NCBI GenBank assembly: GCA_023014485.1
Contig: JAJOZX010001569.1
Coordinates: 573,001-637,000, forward strand
Origin: Bathynomus jamesi
Taxonomy: Eukaryota; Arthropoda; Malacostraca; Isopoda; Cirolanidae
Length of the DNA: 64,000 bases
Direction of reading: 5' to 3'
Both the position numbers and the translations under genes were made by a program. Of the stretch, positions 52,988 to 63,524 are shown one piece after another. How positions within the stretch are numbered: position 1 is the first letter of the stretch; every line of letters starts with the position of its first letter. The notes under the pieces were generated by a model, which was not told the origin of the DNA, did no database searches, and worked only from the letters and a program-made list of their open reading frames with translations.

Positions 52988-53954
52988 GCGGATGAACAAA
53001 ACCCAAACCCAAATTTACTTTTTCTCATGGTCAAATTTACTGGAGCAATGCTCCCAAGATCCCAGGAATCTGGAGTCATGCCCATATGACGCCACAATAG
53101 TTGACAAAGCACGTGTAGCACTCGGTAGACACACTTGGTACCTAACTGAGGAGTTGGCCCCACTGGCTTTGTTCTCGTCCCAAGTACAAGAAAGGACAAA
53201 AGAGGAGATGAGGAAGGCACTGAAGTTACTAAGAGAGTGGGGCTCAATCATGGGGGCTATGGAAAGCCATATCTTCCCCCTGTCCCAGAAAGTGGCACTG
53301 CCCTGGTGGACCTAATTGGGCCTGACTCAAGCCGGTTCTTCACCATTTTAGGCATGCCCTATCAGTTTCTCCACAGCCCAGCCAGTGAATGGGCGGATCA
53401 TGATGACTACCTGAACATGAAACGGGTTGTGGACAAGCTTCAGGTCGTCAATGAGGCTGCAGAGCGTGGTGTAAAACTTTGCCATGACTTTCTTAATGTT
53501 GCCAGGGATGAGGAGCGCTTTCAAGTCATCCTTCAAGTAGTTGAAAATGACAGACTCCACGTTCCTAATCAGCGCAAACGATCATCTGTTTCCGAACAGA
53601 AATCATGGTTTCTTGCTCTAGAGAAATAATACCTTGTGAATATATGATAAAACCCCTTAATGTACCATGAGAGAATAAGAATGATTAACTTTTTTGTGTT
53701 AGTGATAACAGCTTTTAATTAAGATAGGCAAATGATTTGTGTTAATATCCCTTATGATGGTTGTGTAATCTCATATATAGGCGCGTATGCCGTATAAGCA
53801 AAATCGCTATTTTTCAAATTGCTGGTGCTCACTCGAATATGCATGAATCTTCACAAAATTGCACGTGGGTATTTTTTATGTCAATATGCAACACCAAAAT
53901 TTTGAACAGCATTGTAGGACAAAGTTGGGGCAACTGTCACACCCTAATCCTCGT

Positions 53955-54404
53955 ACGACTTTGACCTAAGCAACGGAATCATCTTAGTTGCTCGTCTTTG
54001 AACTCTTGATTTTGTCTATATCTTTGCACATATGTGGATTCTAAAATTGGATCATGTACTCCAAATAGGGTCTAACTAATGATTTATAAAGAGGAACTAT
54101 AATATCACGTGATTTGTACTCAAAATTCCAAGCTATAAAACCTAACACTTTGTTTGCTTTATTGACTGCTGCTGTACTTTTTCACTACTATTAAATCACC
54201 AGTGACTATAACTCCTAAATCTTTATCCTGCTCTACGCTTGCTAACTCATTCCCTGACATACTATATGCAAAACTTCCGTTAAGCGAACCTATATGTAAA
54301 GTTTTCCACTTATCGACGTTAAATCTCATTTGCCATGTGACTGACCAATCAACGATTTTATTCAGATCTTCCTGGATTTTACCTTTATCTTCATTATCGA
54401 AAAC
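53955..54404 (-). pseudogene. LINE RT C-terminal region
   Basis: The minus strand reads EDLNKIVDWSVTWQMRFNVD, then KTLHIG, SVEQDKDLGVIVTGDL and, in other frames, NKVLGFIAWNFEYKSRDIIV and PLYKSLVRPYLEYMIQF. This is the thumb and C-terminal part of a CR1/L2-type RT (LVDWSxxWQM-FN-DKC-xxHIG, LGV). The annotated long frame 54680-54159 is a fusion of Pao RT and this LINE caused by insertion, not a real gene. The last conserved block, ELKLTTLETRRLRGDLIQVF, is at about 48850-48780. Confidence 0.82.
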
Positions 54405-55199
54405 GATAGTGGTGTACCTATATGCGACAAGACGACCATCCTCTTTCCAAAAAATGCAAAATCTATTTCTGTCTGATTCCAATTTCAATTTAATTTGAAG
54501 AAATGCCTGCTTGATATCAGCTAACATAACATACTTATTGGTTATGAACTTACACATCAATTTAAATAAGGATCCCATTAAATCAATGCCTGGGAATGCT
54601 ACCTCATTTAAAGAAGGCCAGCTTTTGGTTTTAAGACTGCAGTTAAAAACTGGGTAGATCCTAGTTGACTTGGGCAGCACCCTTAATTACTGGCTTGTGT
54701 GGAATCCATATGTAATTGTCGTAATTACAGGGATCAACATTTATTTTTTCTATAATACCTTTTAATTGATTTTGAAAAATTTCATTATACTGATTGGTAA
54801 GATCTGTCTTCTCAAGAAATTGAGTTACTCTAAAGTTGCCAAGGCTATTTGATGATGAGAGGGAATGAGATTTATTCGTTCATCATGCCAAGGCAATTCT
54901 ACATGATATCTATTATTTCAAAGCTCAATCAAATCGTAAAATTGTTGAATTTTAAGCTCATCCGAACTTCCAGCATTTTCATTTTTTATGCCTATTGACT
55001 AAGCTATACAAATGCTCAAGTCCCAAGTCCAAGTCTGGTTCCAAATCCATTAAATTTAATGGATTAAAATAAGTGGGAGACGGATGCATAATCGCATTGA
55101 CCAGCAATTCCACACCCCCATCAATTGAAGTGTCCTTTTGTTTGGGTTTGTTTACCTTGACCTTCGAAGTATCACCTACTTCACACACACACTCCAACC
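54405..55199 (-). pseudogene. BEL/Pao protease-RT linker and RT N-terminus
   Basis: The linker (55199-54979) has CVCEVGDTSKVKVNKPKQKD and LNLMDLEPDLDLGLEHLYSL. The RT starts further down with STRIYPVFNCSLKTKSWPSL, NEVAFPGIDLMGSLFKLMCK, KYVMLADIKQAFLQIKL and DRNRFCIFWKEDGRLVAYRY, which are the R-VFDAS, SLND-L-GP-L, ADIEKAFLQI and DR-RFLW blocks of Pao RT. The Asp of ADIKQAF is the first RT catalytic residue. The frame is cut at about 54404 by the LINE. Confidence 0.87.
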
Positions 55200-55939
55200 T
55201 CAACAGGGCAGCCTCCCTGAAGCAAGGTTGATTCTGGACAGTACCTCCTTGATTTGGTGATAATTTGGTATTTGTCTGTGCATATGAGTCAAACAATACC
55301 AAATTGCTTTTGATACCCTTAGGGCTTTGATTTTTGAAACTGTTTCATTACTTTGATTGTGACCATAGTCAGAAGCCATATTCCTATCTGGACCCTCACT
55401 ATTGTTAGTAAATGGTTTAAAAATGGTAGAACCATGGGGGTTAGTAAGGTTAAAAACATAGGAACAATCCAAAGAAGGTTCACCGTGAGTGAAGGCTGAG
55501 ATACTGCCAAATGGAGTTATACCCCAAGAGGTTTCCAGAGCAGCCCCATCAGAACAAGGAATGGTCCTAACATTGATCAAATGCTGGAAAATGTCAACCC
55601 CCAAAAGAGCCTGCACCCCTTTTACAGCATTGCCAGAGACACTGTTGAAACCTGTATCGGCCAACAGATATCCATTTTCTTTTATTTTTTGAATGGCATG
55701 ATCCAACCCTGAGACTTCATAGTCTAAGGAAAGCTGGTCATCCACTATAAAGTTGAAGCTTTGAGATGACTTATTTGAATTTAATTTGATATTCAATTTG
55801 GTTTCCTCGATGTGCCTGTTTTGTGAACCAATAAATGTCTTTGTTATAGGAGTAGGGTTGAAGTTCTGGCAGGTCACCCTAAATCAAGTACAGCTGAGGC
55901 TGAAATGTATGATTGCTGGGATGCATCACACATTATGAG
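55200..55939 (-). pseudogene. BEL/Pao protease region
   Basis: The open frame 55877-55200 begins MTCQNFNPTPITKTFIGSQN. It contains YLLADTGFNSVSGNAVKGVQ, ALLGVDIFQHLINVRTIPCS and ETSWGITPFGSISAFT. ADTG corresponds to the D-T/S-G active site of retropepsins (here D-T-G), and LLG-D followed by TxWG is the usual Pao flap-to-end pattern. A second frame at 55510 is a shadow. Upstream (55878-55939) the frame meets the hAT at 55940. Confidence 0.8.
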
Positions 55940-55973
55940 CAGGGTTGGTACCCAAAAACCCACCCAAAAACCT

Positions 55974-56460
55974 AGCACAATATTCTGCTGTCTTTTTTGT
56001 ACTTCAGCATCTACTGCTGAAATCAGATATGGCTTTTTTCCATTATGAATACTGTGCGCAATAATAGGATCATTACCTACTGAACTCCAGCCATCTTGTA
56101 TAAGGGTAATGGTACAATCATCAAGATTAAGGTCATTCTCCATTTCATGGATTACTTCATTAAGTTTTATTAACAGATCAGATGCCAACCTTTTCCTGTT
56201 TGGTGGTTCATATCCTGAGCTTAGACCTTTGATTAATTTTATAAATTCTTTATTTTCTAAAATGCTGAAGGGTATGTTAGCTGAAAAAATGAACCTTGCA
56301 ACTTGTAAATCTAATTCTTCCTTTTGATCCATAGTTGTTCTTACCACAAATGGTGTAATTGATCTTTGCCTTTTATGCTTTATTGGTGTTGAATGACAGA
56401 ATGTGGATGATGAAGAACCTGTACTGGTGTCACTCATTTCAGGCACATTTTCACCTATAA
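55974..56460 (-). pseudogene. hAT transposase, second part
   Basis: The minus strand reads VPEMSDTSTGSSSSTFCHST, ELDLQVARFIFSANIPFSIL, ENKEFIKLIKGLSSGYEPPN, RKRLASDLLIKLNEV and CTITLIQDGWSSVGNDPIIA. LxxQVARFIxxxxxPFxxxExxxF and PGY-PPxRKxLxxxLL are hallmark hAT blocks, and QDGWS is the first catalytic Asp region. The rest of the catalytic domain is missing. Upstream it joins 62251-62532 across the CMC-like insertion (DPKIIGENVPEMSD). Confidence 0.87.
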
Positions 56461-57945
56461 CACTGGTCTACAAATTTTGAAAAAGTTTGTGCTTTGGAGT
56501 TAAAATGTTTCCTATTATGGATTTTGGGGTGCTGAAAACGAATATGACCATAAAAACAGTCGATTGACTACAGTTTCCAAGAAAATTTAAGTTACACATT
56601 TTTTGTATATGTATACCATATATTAGTAACATACCTGTATAATGCAGTCACGTATATTGATTCAACCTGTTGCTTCTTTGCTTGTCTCTTGTATTCAACT
56701 TCTGGAGCATCTCTTGTTATTGTCTAGCAGTAGTCTGCTAACAATGATGGACTCCATTTCCCCTGGTAGTGTTTCTCCATCGCTGAGATATCCTGGTGGA
56801 AATGTTCATGATGTTCATCGCTGACTGCTCCGCAGTTGGCTGGAAAAAATTCCAGGTGCGAATGGAGGAAATGTATCTTTAAAGCCATATTGCAGCCCAT
56901 TTTTTGATAGGACAACAGCAGGTTTTCCACCAGCTCCCTGTAATTGTCAGCTTTGGTATTTCCGAGAAAATTGGTTGCTACTAACCGGAAAGCATTCCAC
57001 GCTGTCTTCTCCTCACCACCTAGGATATGGTCAAACTCCTCATCTCTAAGAAACTCGTGGATCTGTGGACCAACAAATATACCCTCCTTAATTTTTGCTT
57101 CACCAAGCTTTGGGAATTTACCACCGAGGTGCTTAAAAGCTGCCCCCATTTTATCCATAGCCTTAACAAAATTTTTCATGATGCCCAGTTTGATGTGGAA
57201 GGGTGGTAAAATCTTGCTTGATTCTACAAGTGGACGACACTGAACATTTTTTGTTCCAGGTTCCAATGAGTGTCGGAGTGGCCAGTCCTTCTTGATGTAA
57301 TGAGAAGTCCTAGCCTGACTATCCCATTCACACAGAAAACAGCAATACTTAGTGTAGCCCGGCTGCAGTCCAAGCACGATAGCAACAACTTTCAAGTCAC
57401 CACAAACCTACCACTGATGTTTGTCATAGTTTATGCAGTTCAAAAGTTGCTTCATGTTGTCATATGTTTCCTTCATGTGGACTGCATGACCAACTGGAAT
57501 TGATGGCAACACGTTGCCAACATGCAACAAAGCAGCTTTTAGATTCAACTTTGATGAATTAATGAACAGTCTCCACTCATCAGGATTGTGAATAATGTTG
57601 AGAGTTGCCATCAGACCATCGATGTCATTGCAAGCTACAAGGTCACCTTCCATGATGAAGAATGGGACAAAATCTTTTTGATGGTCACAAAACTTACACA
57701 CACCAACATTTTCAGTGAGGAGATTCCACTGCTGCAATCTAGAGCCCAACAGCTCTGCCTTACTCTTTGGCATGACTCCAGATTTGAAAAAATTTACTGG
57801 AGCACAGCTCTGAATTTACTTTTTTTCCCCTTACACCACTAGATAGGTTAATGATAGTAAACTCTTGAATTGACGACATACCAATTACAAATTGTTTTAG
57901 CTAAACATAATAATACAATAATGTACAGTTTATAACACCTTAAGT

Positions 57946-60486
57946 TTATTTATTCATTGCAGCAGCAACAGTGGATGATGTTAGACCTTGCATGTAGGCA
58001 TTTGTTGTGAATTTACCATGATGTATGCTTGGCCACTGATCAATGGCTTTCTGTGTGATCATTACAGCAGATCTAGTGCCTGGAGCTGGACCCTCCTTCA
58101 CAATTCTGCACAGCTTAGTCAAATGAGATGGCTTAATGGATCCTTTGTGTTCAACAATGTAACCAAGAATGGAGAATGTCCCTTCAGCTGGTGCTTCACT
58201 CCAGGCAGTTGATCCATCTTTATCAAAATGCTTTAATATCTCTGTGATTCCTTTCCACAGCTGTTCTATATATTCTGTCAGCCAATTTATCACTGAGTCT
58301 TTTGTAAAACTACTTTCAGATCTGGTTCTGGATGGTCTAGCAACTTCAGCAACCTGGTAGTAATCAGAATGTTTCTTGATGTATTTGTAAACTTCGTTTA
58401 GGATGTAATCCTCAGCTGTTAGTTCCTTTTGCTGCCCTGTGGTATCGTGCTTAAATTCAGAAACTACATTTGCATTTCCTCCATTAGCTAATTTGGAAAT
58501 TGTTTCCATCACTCTTAACATAACAGTTTTCCCTCCTTCTTTATAAAATATATTTTCTACAAATTCTGCACTAACTGGTTTTTTGAGCTACTTGCAACAT
58601 AATCTTTGTTACATAGGAAATCAATACATAGAACTTGGCACTAATTTCTTTCTCTTGTGGATGATAAAAAAAAACAATTTTCCACAAATCTGTCAAATTG
58701 ATCAAATTCGTAATTAACCATGCAAGTATCAGATTTGAGTTTTGGTCTCTTAAAACCAATGATATTGTCAAGAACCATATTGGTATAGTCAAGGCCTGAT
58801 TTCAGATTTGAAGTGTGATTCTGAATAAAGTCTAAAAGCTCACTTAGTTTACAAATTTTCTTCAATGCATCAACGTGGGCTCTGTTCACAAGATGCATTA
58901 AGTCCCTTTGAAATTTTCTCCAAACAACTTTTTCATTTCGTTTTTAAATGGCTCATTGTCCTTACAGAAAGCCCCATCTCTAACCATTCCAGATACCTTG
59001 GATTTAATTGCTTCTTCAGATAGTTTCAAGTGATTAGGAGACTTCAACACATCAAAAATTTCATTGGCCAAATAAACTCCTGATTTGCTGCGTACTAAAT
59101 TTATCCCAGCAAGTTTTACAGTCTTATCTTCTTCACTCATAACTAATACAACTAGCATGCTTAATCCCAAAATTGTTCCAATGTCAGCTGTTATTGTTAC
59201 TGAAGTTTGTTGTAAGAACCACTTTACAGTTTGTTCTTTAAGTTGATTATCTAATAGCTCACAAATTGTCTCGCACGCATGTGTGCTATGATTCAAATTT
59301 CCAACCTCACAACCTGACCTATGTAATACAGCTAGTAGTACTGGATATAGAGCCCATGCAGTGTTTGTTTTCATTATGTAGTATAAGATGTTGCCACATA
59401 AGTCTTCTATGCGTTTAGTAGTGTTCCGAGAAGATGTTTTCATCACTTCATAAACAGCAGCTCTTTGATGATGCTGAAGTTTAATTAAATGTCTCTTCAG
59501 GTGGGTTTTCAGATTTCTAAACCATCTCTCTTGATTTTCTCCTTGTTTGCATACATAGGTTAAATCTTTAACATTGAAGTAACCTTTTATGTTAGAATGT
59601 TTGTCTGAGCACATGCTTTGGGGTCTGTGCAAGCTATGCAATATAATGTAAACATTTTATCATCAGAAGCATCATCAATATCTTCTTGATTATCATCATC
59701 TTCATCCTCAACAGCTATATCTACATCAGGCATATTAGTGTCACTATTTGCAATGTTTTCCATTATATCACTTGGTACTGAAAATGAATCATCAGCATGC
59801 CCTAGATCCTTCTTTTCCACCAATTTGAATGTAGATTTGATCAAATCATTGTTCAGGATTTCTTGTATTGATTTACACTTGCTTAAATGGGCTATGGAAA
59901 TGTCAAATTTGTTGCTTTTTGCTTTATTAGATTTGGATGCAACACTTGAACTTGAAGGCATATTTTGACTCTTCTCTTTATTAACCACAACAGCTTGGTG
60001 AGTTTCTTTTGTTAGGCGCAAAATTGCATTCAATGTCTTGTGGATTTGGGAATTTTCAAATTCCTCTAAAGCAGTTTTGTTAGTCTGATGCGCAGATTCC
60101 TCACTTACCTTTTGTTTCTTAGGTGGAGGAGAAGCACTTTCTTCAGTCTGTGAAACATCTAGTGAAAAAGTTTCATTTTCTAGATTAGCAGTTGATGAAG
60201 TTGGTTCATTTTTCTGAGGTCTAGCACTAGCACATTTTGTGAACAAACTAAATGACTGCTTTGCCGTATCTCTTTGCTGCACTTCATCCTGGTATTTCTT
60301 TACTGCAATATCTAAGCTGTGGGCCCAAACTCTGGGACCTCTTGTATTGTAACAAATATTTTTTTTTGGAATTAAATGTTCCTCCCAGTTTTGCTTCTTT
60401 GAATATTTGTTCTTGCATTGACCACAAAAGTAACCCCTTTTAACACCCTCACTTTTCTCTCCAACTTCATCAATATTAGGATCCAT
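57946..60486 (-). pseudogene. CATG-element transposase-like gene, copy C
   Basis: It starts at ATG 60486 (MDPNIDEVGEKSEGVKRGYF). The frame stays open past the finger (NWEEHLIPKKNICY, with a local double shift around a poly-T run) to CTDPKACAQTNILT, where loss of one codon position at about 59609 shifts it. The next frame carries WFRNLKTHLKRHLIKLQHHQ, ITADIGTILGLS and VRDGAFCKDNEPF (G of GDG changed to R). Then a 7-base loss near 58916 removes FRWD before LMHLVNRAHVDALKKIC. A lengthened T-run near 58670 is a further shift. The last part, MLRVMETISKLANGGNANVV to AAAMNK at 57946, is open. Confidence 0.85.
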
Positions 60487-60509
60487 TATTGATTATTGAC
60501 TACCTGAAA

Positions 60510-60650
60510 AAATACAAAATAAGTAAAAGTGAGTAAAAGTAAGTAATATAGTACAATGAAAGTAAGTAAAAGTAAGTGCTTTAAACTTAGTAAAAGTAAG
60601 GAAGAGTAAGTAAAAGTAGGTAAGTTAAAGTTAAAAGTAAGTTTTAAACT
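60510..60650. repeat. AGTAAGTAAA-type minisatellite, copy C
   Basis: AGTAAAAGTGAGTAAAAGTA-type repeats upstream of the copy C start codon. The unit order differs from copies A and B. Confidence 0.8.
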
Positions 60651-61727
60651 AACTAAACTTTTCAATTCTAGAGTCATGGTGGATTACTTAAAACTGCACA
60701 AGTAATTATCTGGCCAATTTATCAAACCTGGCCGAGATCAATGGAACATAGTCCAATCCTGATAATTTTATATTAAAAAAATATACGTTTTAATAAAATT
60801 TTAATTATCAAAACATTGAAGCTTAACAAAAAATAAAAAATATTGTTAAATATGGAATTACCAACTAAACTTAAAATAACTAAATTTGTAATTTAAAAAA
60901 ATTGGTTTGTACAAGAACGTATACGCAAAAAAATTGCATAACGTCTAGCGGATGAACAAAACCCAAACCCAAATTTACTTTTTCTCATGGTCAAATTTAC
61001 TGGAGCAATGCTCCCAAGATCCCAGGAATCTGGAGTCATGCTCTTTGGTAGTTCTAAATCTCTGATAAGGTCATTTAATTCATTCAGAGTTATGTGCAGT
61101 TTAGAAGATGTTAAGTTATAAACAAATTCAGGGTCTTGTGAAGTTGAAGGCTCACAAGTTTCGCAGGTTCCTTCATTCTCCTCATCCTCTGACTCCAGGG
61201 AGAATGAGTGTCGGGGCTCAGGAATGGGTAATCCTTCGCCGTGAGGTACTGGGCATATAGCAGAGGGTATATTTGGATATTGTAAAATCCACTTTTTTTT
61301 CTTGCAAATACCTTTCTTGACTGGAGGCACCATGCAGAAGTAACAATTGCTGACATGATCTGTTGGTTCCCTCCACACCATTGGCACTGCAAAAGGCATA
61401 GCTTTCCTTTTCCGATTCAACCACTGGCGAAGGTTTGTTGCACAAGTATTGCAGCATATGTGTGGGGCCCAGCTCTTGTCCTGATCTCCAATCTTACGGC
61501 CAAAATAAAGATGATAGGCTTTCCTAATCACGGCGGTTATAGCAGGCTTTTGTGATGCAAAAGTCAATTCTCCACAAACATAACAGAAGTTATCTACACT
61601 GTTCACGCAATTATGAGGCATCTTTGTTCAAATTAGGCTGAAAAAAATTCAGTTTCAAAAGCAAACACTAAAGAGTTTGACAAGGGTGCACTGTATGACT
61701 TCCGCGAATGAACTGATGTTGTGGCAT

Positions 61728-62089
61728 AATATGTAGATGCCTGTGACACATTGATGCCTTGACTCTACTGCGCATGTACAGTTATATTTTTTTTATTTTA
61801 ATGAATTAATGTAATTACATTGCATTTTAATAATTTTAAATTAGGTAAGGTTAAGTTAGGTTAGTATTCCATTTATATTATCAAAAACATTATGGGAAGC
61901 AAATATGCTAAAATGATCCAATCAATTTTTTAATAAATAATTTACAAATACATAATGTTATAGATAAACTTAAAATTATATTTTATTATATATATATGTA
62001 TATATTTACATTAATTTATTATAAAAAAAATATAACCGCGCATGTGCAGTAGAGTCAATGCGTCGATGTGTTACAGGCATCTACATATT
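61728..62089. mobile_element. Hairpin MITE (ATATGTAGATGCCTG ends)
   Basis: Arms of about 65 bp in inverse orientation read ATATGTAGATGCCTGTGACA and its complement at the right. They include CTCTACTGCGCATGTACAG and flank an AT-rich middle. TA appears at both borders, giving a possible TA duplication. It has no coding capacity. The middle contains GGTTAAGTTAGGTTAG. Confidence 0.75.
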
Positions 62090-62250
62090 ACACGACAGAT
62101 GCAGTCCAGTTAGTAGGGTGCAGGGTTGCCTGATATCTTTATAAATAGTCAATTGGCAATTTTAGGCATCATTTTCGTATTCATTGACCCAAAATTAGTA
62201 AAGATTGATTACTTTTATTTCTGAAGCATTTTGGCTGTAGACCAGTGTAA

Positions 62251-62532
62251 TCTTTGGATCATCTTTGCCAGAAGCCCAAAGTTGGAGGAAGTGAATCAGT
62301 TTCAACTGATGCTCCAAATTTGAGTCTCGGCATGCCTCTTGCCTCATTTTCAAAACATTCCACTTTTCTTTTACTGCATTTCTGTAGATGTTTCACTCTC
62401 TCAATTTCTCAAGTGATACTTTCTTTGCAATGATTGCATAGTACTCTAGTAGGCTGATCACTTAATAAAGTCATCTCATCCCATTCGCTAGCTTTAAATC
62501 TTCCACCTCTATAACTCTTTGAGTTTGGCATC
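62251..62532 (-). pseudogene. hAT transposase, BED-finger part
   Basis: It starts at ATG 62532 (MPNSKSYRGGRFKASEWDEM). It contains VLCNHCKESIT, an in-frame TGA, then EIERVKHLQKCSKRKVE, a BED zinc finger (C-x2-C with distal H and C). It continues ASVETDSLPPTLGFW, after which a one-base shift is needed to reach DPKI at the TAA target site. It is the N-terminus of the gene continued at 56460-55974. Confidence 0.8.
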
Positions 62533-62563
62533 TTAAAAATTTGAACTTAAGTTAGGTCTAAAT

Positions 62564-63237
62564 CAGGGATGGGGTCAAATACGTATTTGTATTTACAAAT
62601 ACACAAAAATGGATATTTGCATTTGTATTTGTATTTGAGAATTTAAAAAGCTGCATATTTGTATTTGAACTTGTATTTGAGCCTTTTATTTGCCGTATTT
62701 GCTTCAAATAGTCAAATACACTAATGTAATATAACTGTGCATATAACTACAAATTGATATGAACAGTAAAAATCAAACATTGAGAAATATGAATTTATTT
62801 TCTTTAATTATGCAAAAGTGCAGAAATATCAAGAAGTGTGAAATAATTTTCTCTAATAAAAATAATAAACAAGAGGAATTTGTTACTTTTCTTGCCTTGG
62901 TGTGAAAATGAAGTCTACTTTGATAAGAGCCAAAGTATTGCAATGTTAAGTTTTATACAATAAGTACTATACCAGTATTGTCTTACTTGAGGGGTAGCCG
63001 AAGTCAAGTAAATATTATCCGTTTATATTTAGGATGAAATTGGTACGAAATTTGCAAATACAGTAAAAATTGTATTTGCATTTTATTTGTATTTGAAGCT
63101 TCATATTTGTATTTATATTTGTATTTGGGGATTTATAAATTCGAATATTTGTATCTGTATTTGAATTTGGCCGTAAAAAAAATAGTGTATTTGTATCTAT
63201 ATTTGTATTTGGGCAATTGTATTTGACCCCATCCCTG
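62564..63237. mobile_element. hAT MITE with TATTTG arrays, TSD GTCTAAAT
   Basis: CAGGGATGGGGTCAAATACG starts at 62564, and GTATTTGACCCCATCCCTG-like sequence ends at 63237. The exact 8-bp duplication GTCTAAAT flanks it (62556-62563, 63238-63245). TTTGTATTTGTATTTG arrays lie inside both ends. The middle of the element is unique AT-rich sequence without a gene. Confidence 0.95.
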
Positions 63238-63524
63238 GTCTAAATAAAGCTGAAATCTGTGGTTAAGAAATAAAGGAAAGATCTAAAATTAAAATGGAGA
63301 AAATTCTGTCATTATTATCTCTTGTATCTGAACTTTCTGTGAAATAAAGATGTCTTTTTAATATATATTGTAGATTAGATAAATAAATTAATAAAATAAT
63401 AGATATATTAGGCACTACATAATTATTGAACCTTTCTAAAAAAATTTTCAACCCATCAAAAACCCAAAAACCGAGTTGGTTTTTTTTGTGAAATACCCAG
63501 GTTTTTGCCAACCCTGAATTTATG

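Larger units (their letters stand above)
49525..53080 (-). mobile_element. CATG-ended DNA transposon, copy B (TSD CCCATATG)
   Basis: It starts CATGACTCCAGATT at 49525 and ends AATCTGGAGTCATG at 53080, flanked by exact CCCATATG (49517-49524, 53081-53088). At 3556 bp it is longer than copies A and C because its 5' region contains a 269-bp tandem duplication (52449-52987). Confidence 0.95.
49112..53629 (+). pseudogene. FDTTASNTG-family gene C-terminal half, split by CATG copy B
   Basis: The first part (49112-49524) reads MPGVFEERQQEMANFFRESL, LLLVTKGSEP, MVYPGALHKARWMAKLLYTL and LNLVETLAEFAPY. After copy B (49525-53080) it continues at 53089 with DATIVDKARVALGRHTWYLT, EELAPLALFSSQVQERTKEE, a frameshift near 53245, TALVDLIGPDSSRFF, EAAERGVKLCHDFLNVARDE and RFQVILQVVENDRLHVPNQR, ending about 53629. 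The N-terminal half with the catalytic motifs is absent. The insertion duplicated CCCATATG within the codons for PYD. Extra damage is a stop near 49483. Confidence 0.82.
48860..53946 (+). mobile_element. TAG-ended element of the FDTTASNTG family, TSD ATCCTCGT
   Basis: TAGGGTGTGACCGTTGCCC starts at 48860, and GGGGCAACTGTCACACCCTA ends at 53946. The exact 8-bp duplication ATCCTCGT flanks it (48852-48859, 53947-53954) inside a LINE. Inverted similarity extends through GTCCTACAATGCTGTTCAAA. CATG copy B is inserted in its gene. Confidence 0.93.
45776..54404 (-). mobile_element. 5'-truncated non-LTR element inserted in BEL/Pao RT
   Basis: The LINE C-terminal RT coding begins at about 54404, immediately after Pao RT YRYTTIVF. 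It continues at 53955-54160, then at 48600-48850 after removal of the 48860-53946 element, and reaches its 3' end near 45776 after removal of 45982-48596. Its tail near 45776 is AT-rich (TTATAACATAACAT). 5' truncation is normal for LINEs. I could not identify a target duplication. Confidence 0.75.
57771..61040 (-). mobile_element. CATG-ended DNA transposon, copy C (TSD CTCTTTGG)
   Basis: It starts CATGACTCCAGATT at 57771 and ends AATCTGGAGTCATG at 61040, flanked by exact CTCTTTGG (57763-57770, 61041-61048). At 3270 bp it is inserted in the CMC-like gene, which reads through once it and one TSD copy are removed. Confidence 0.95.
56632..61621 (-). pseudogene. CMC-like zinc-finger transposase family protein, copy 2
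   Basis: It starts at 61621 with MPHNCVNSVDNFCYVCGELT and SWAPHICCNTCATNL, a Cys-rich ZAD-like start, then VPMVWREPTDHVSNCYFCMV and VPHGEGLPIPEP, to NDLIRDLELPK, where CATG copy C entered (TSD CTCTTTGG). It resumes at 57770 with SKAELLGSRLQQWNLL, PDEWRLFINSSKLNLKAALL, VCGDLKVVAIVLGLQPGYTK, YCCFLCEWDSQAR, PPFHIKLGIMKNFVKAMDKM, IKEGIFVGPQI and FHQDISAMEKHYQGKW. Two in-frame TAG codons remain: one after KHQW (57408-57410) and one after LLADYC (56724-56726). Beyond the second, TITRDAPEVEYKRQAKKQQV continues to about 56632, so the family C-terminus is there. Otherwise I see no frameshift. Confidence 0.82.
56461..62247 (-). mobile_element. CMC (Chapaev)-like element, copy 2, TSD TAA
   Basis: CACTGGTCTACA starts at 56461, and TGTAGACCAGTG ends at 62247. 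TAA flanks both ends (56458-56460, 62248-62250), and it interrupts hAT codons exactly. CAC-starting ends with a 3-bp TWA-type target match the Chapaev branch of the CMC superfamily. It holds a nearly intact gene, CATG copy C and a hairpin MITE (61728-62089). Confidence 0.82.
55940..63516 (-). mobile_element. hAT element, TIR CAGGGTTGG, in BEL/Pao
   Basis: CAGGGTTGGTACCCAAAAAC starts at 55940, and GTTTTTGCCAACCCTG ends at 63516. The flanks ATTATGAG (55932-55939) and ATTTATGAG (63518-63526) look like a target duplication with one indel. It has a minus-strand transposase in two visible parts. Inside it are the CMC-like copy 2 and a MITE (62564-63237). Confidence 0.8.

Noticed and set aside
54159..54680. 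A 173-codon frame that looks like one reverse transcriptase
   Set aside because: Its first half is BEL/Pao RT and its second half is CR1/L2-type LINE RT. The join is an insertion boundary near 54404, so it is not a gene fusion.
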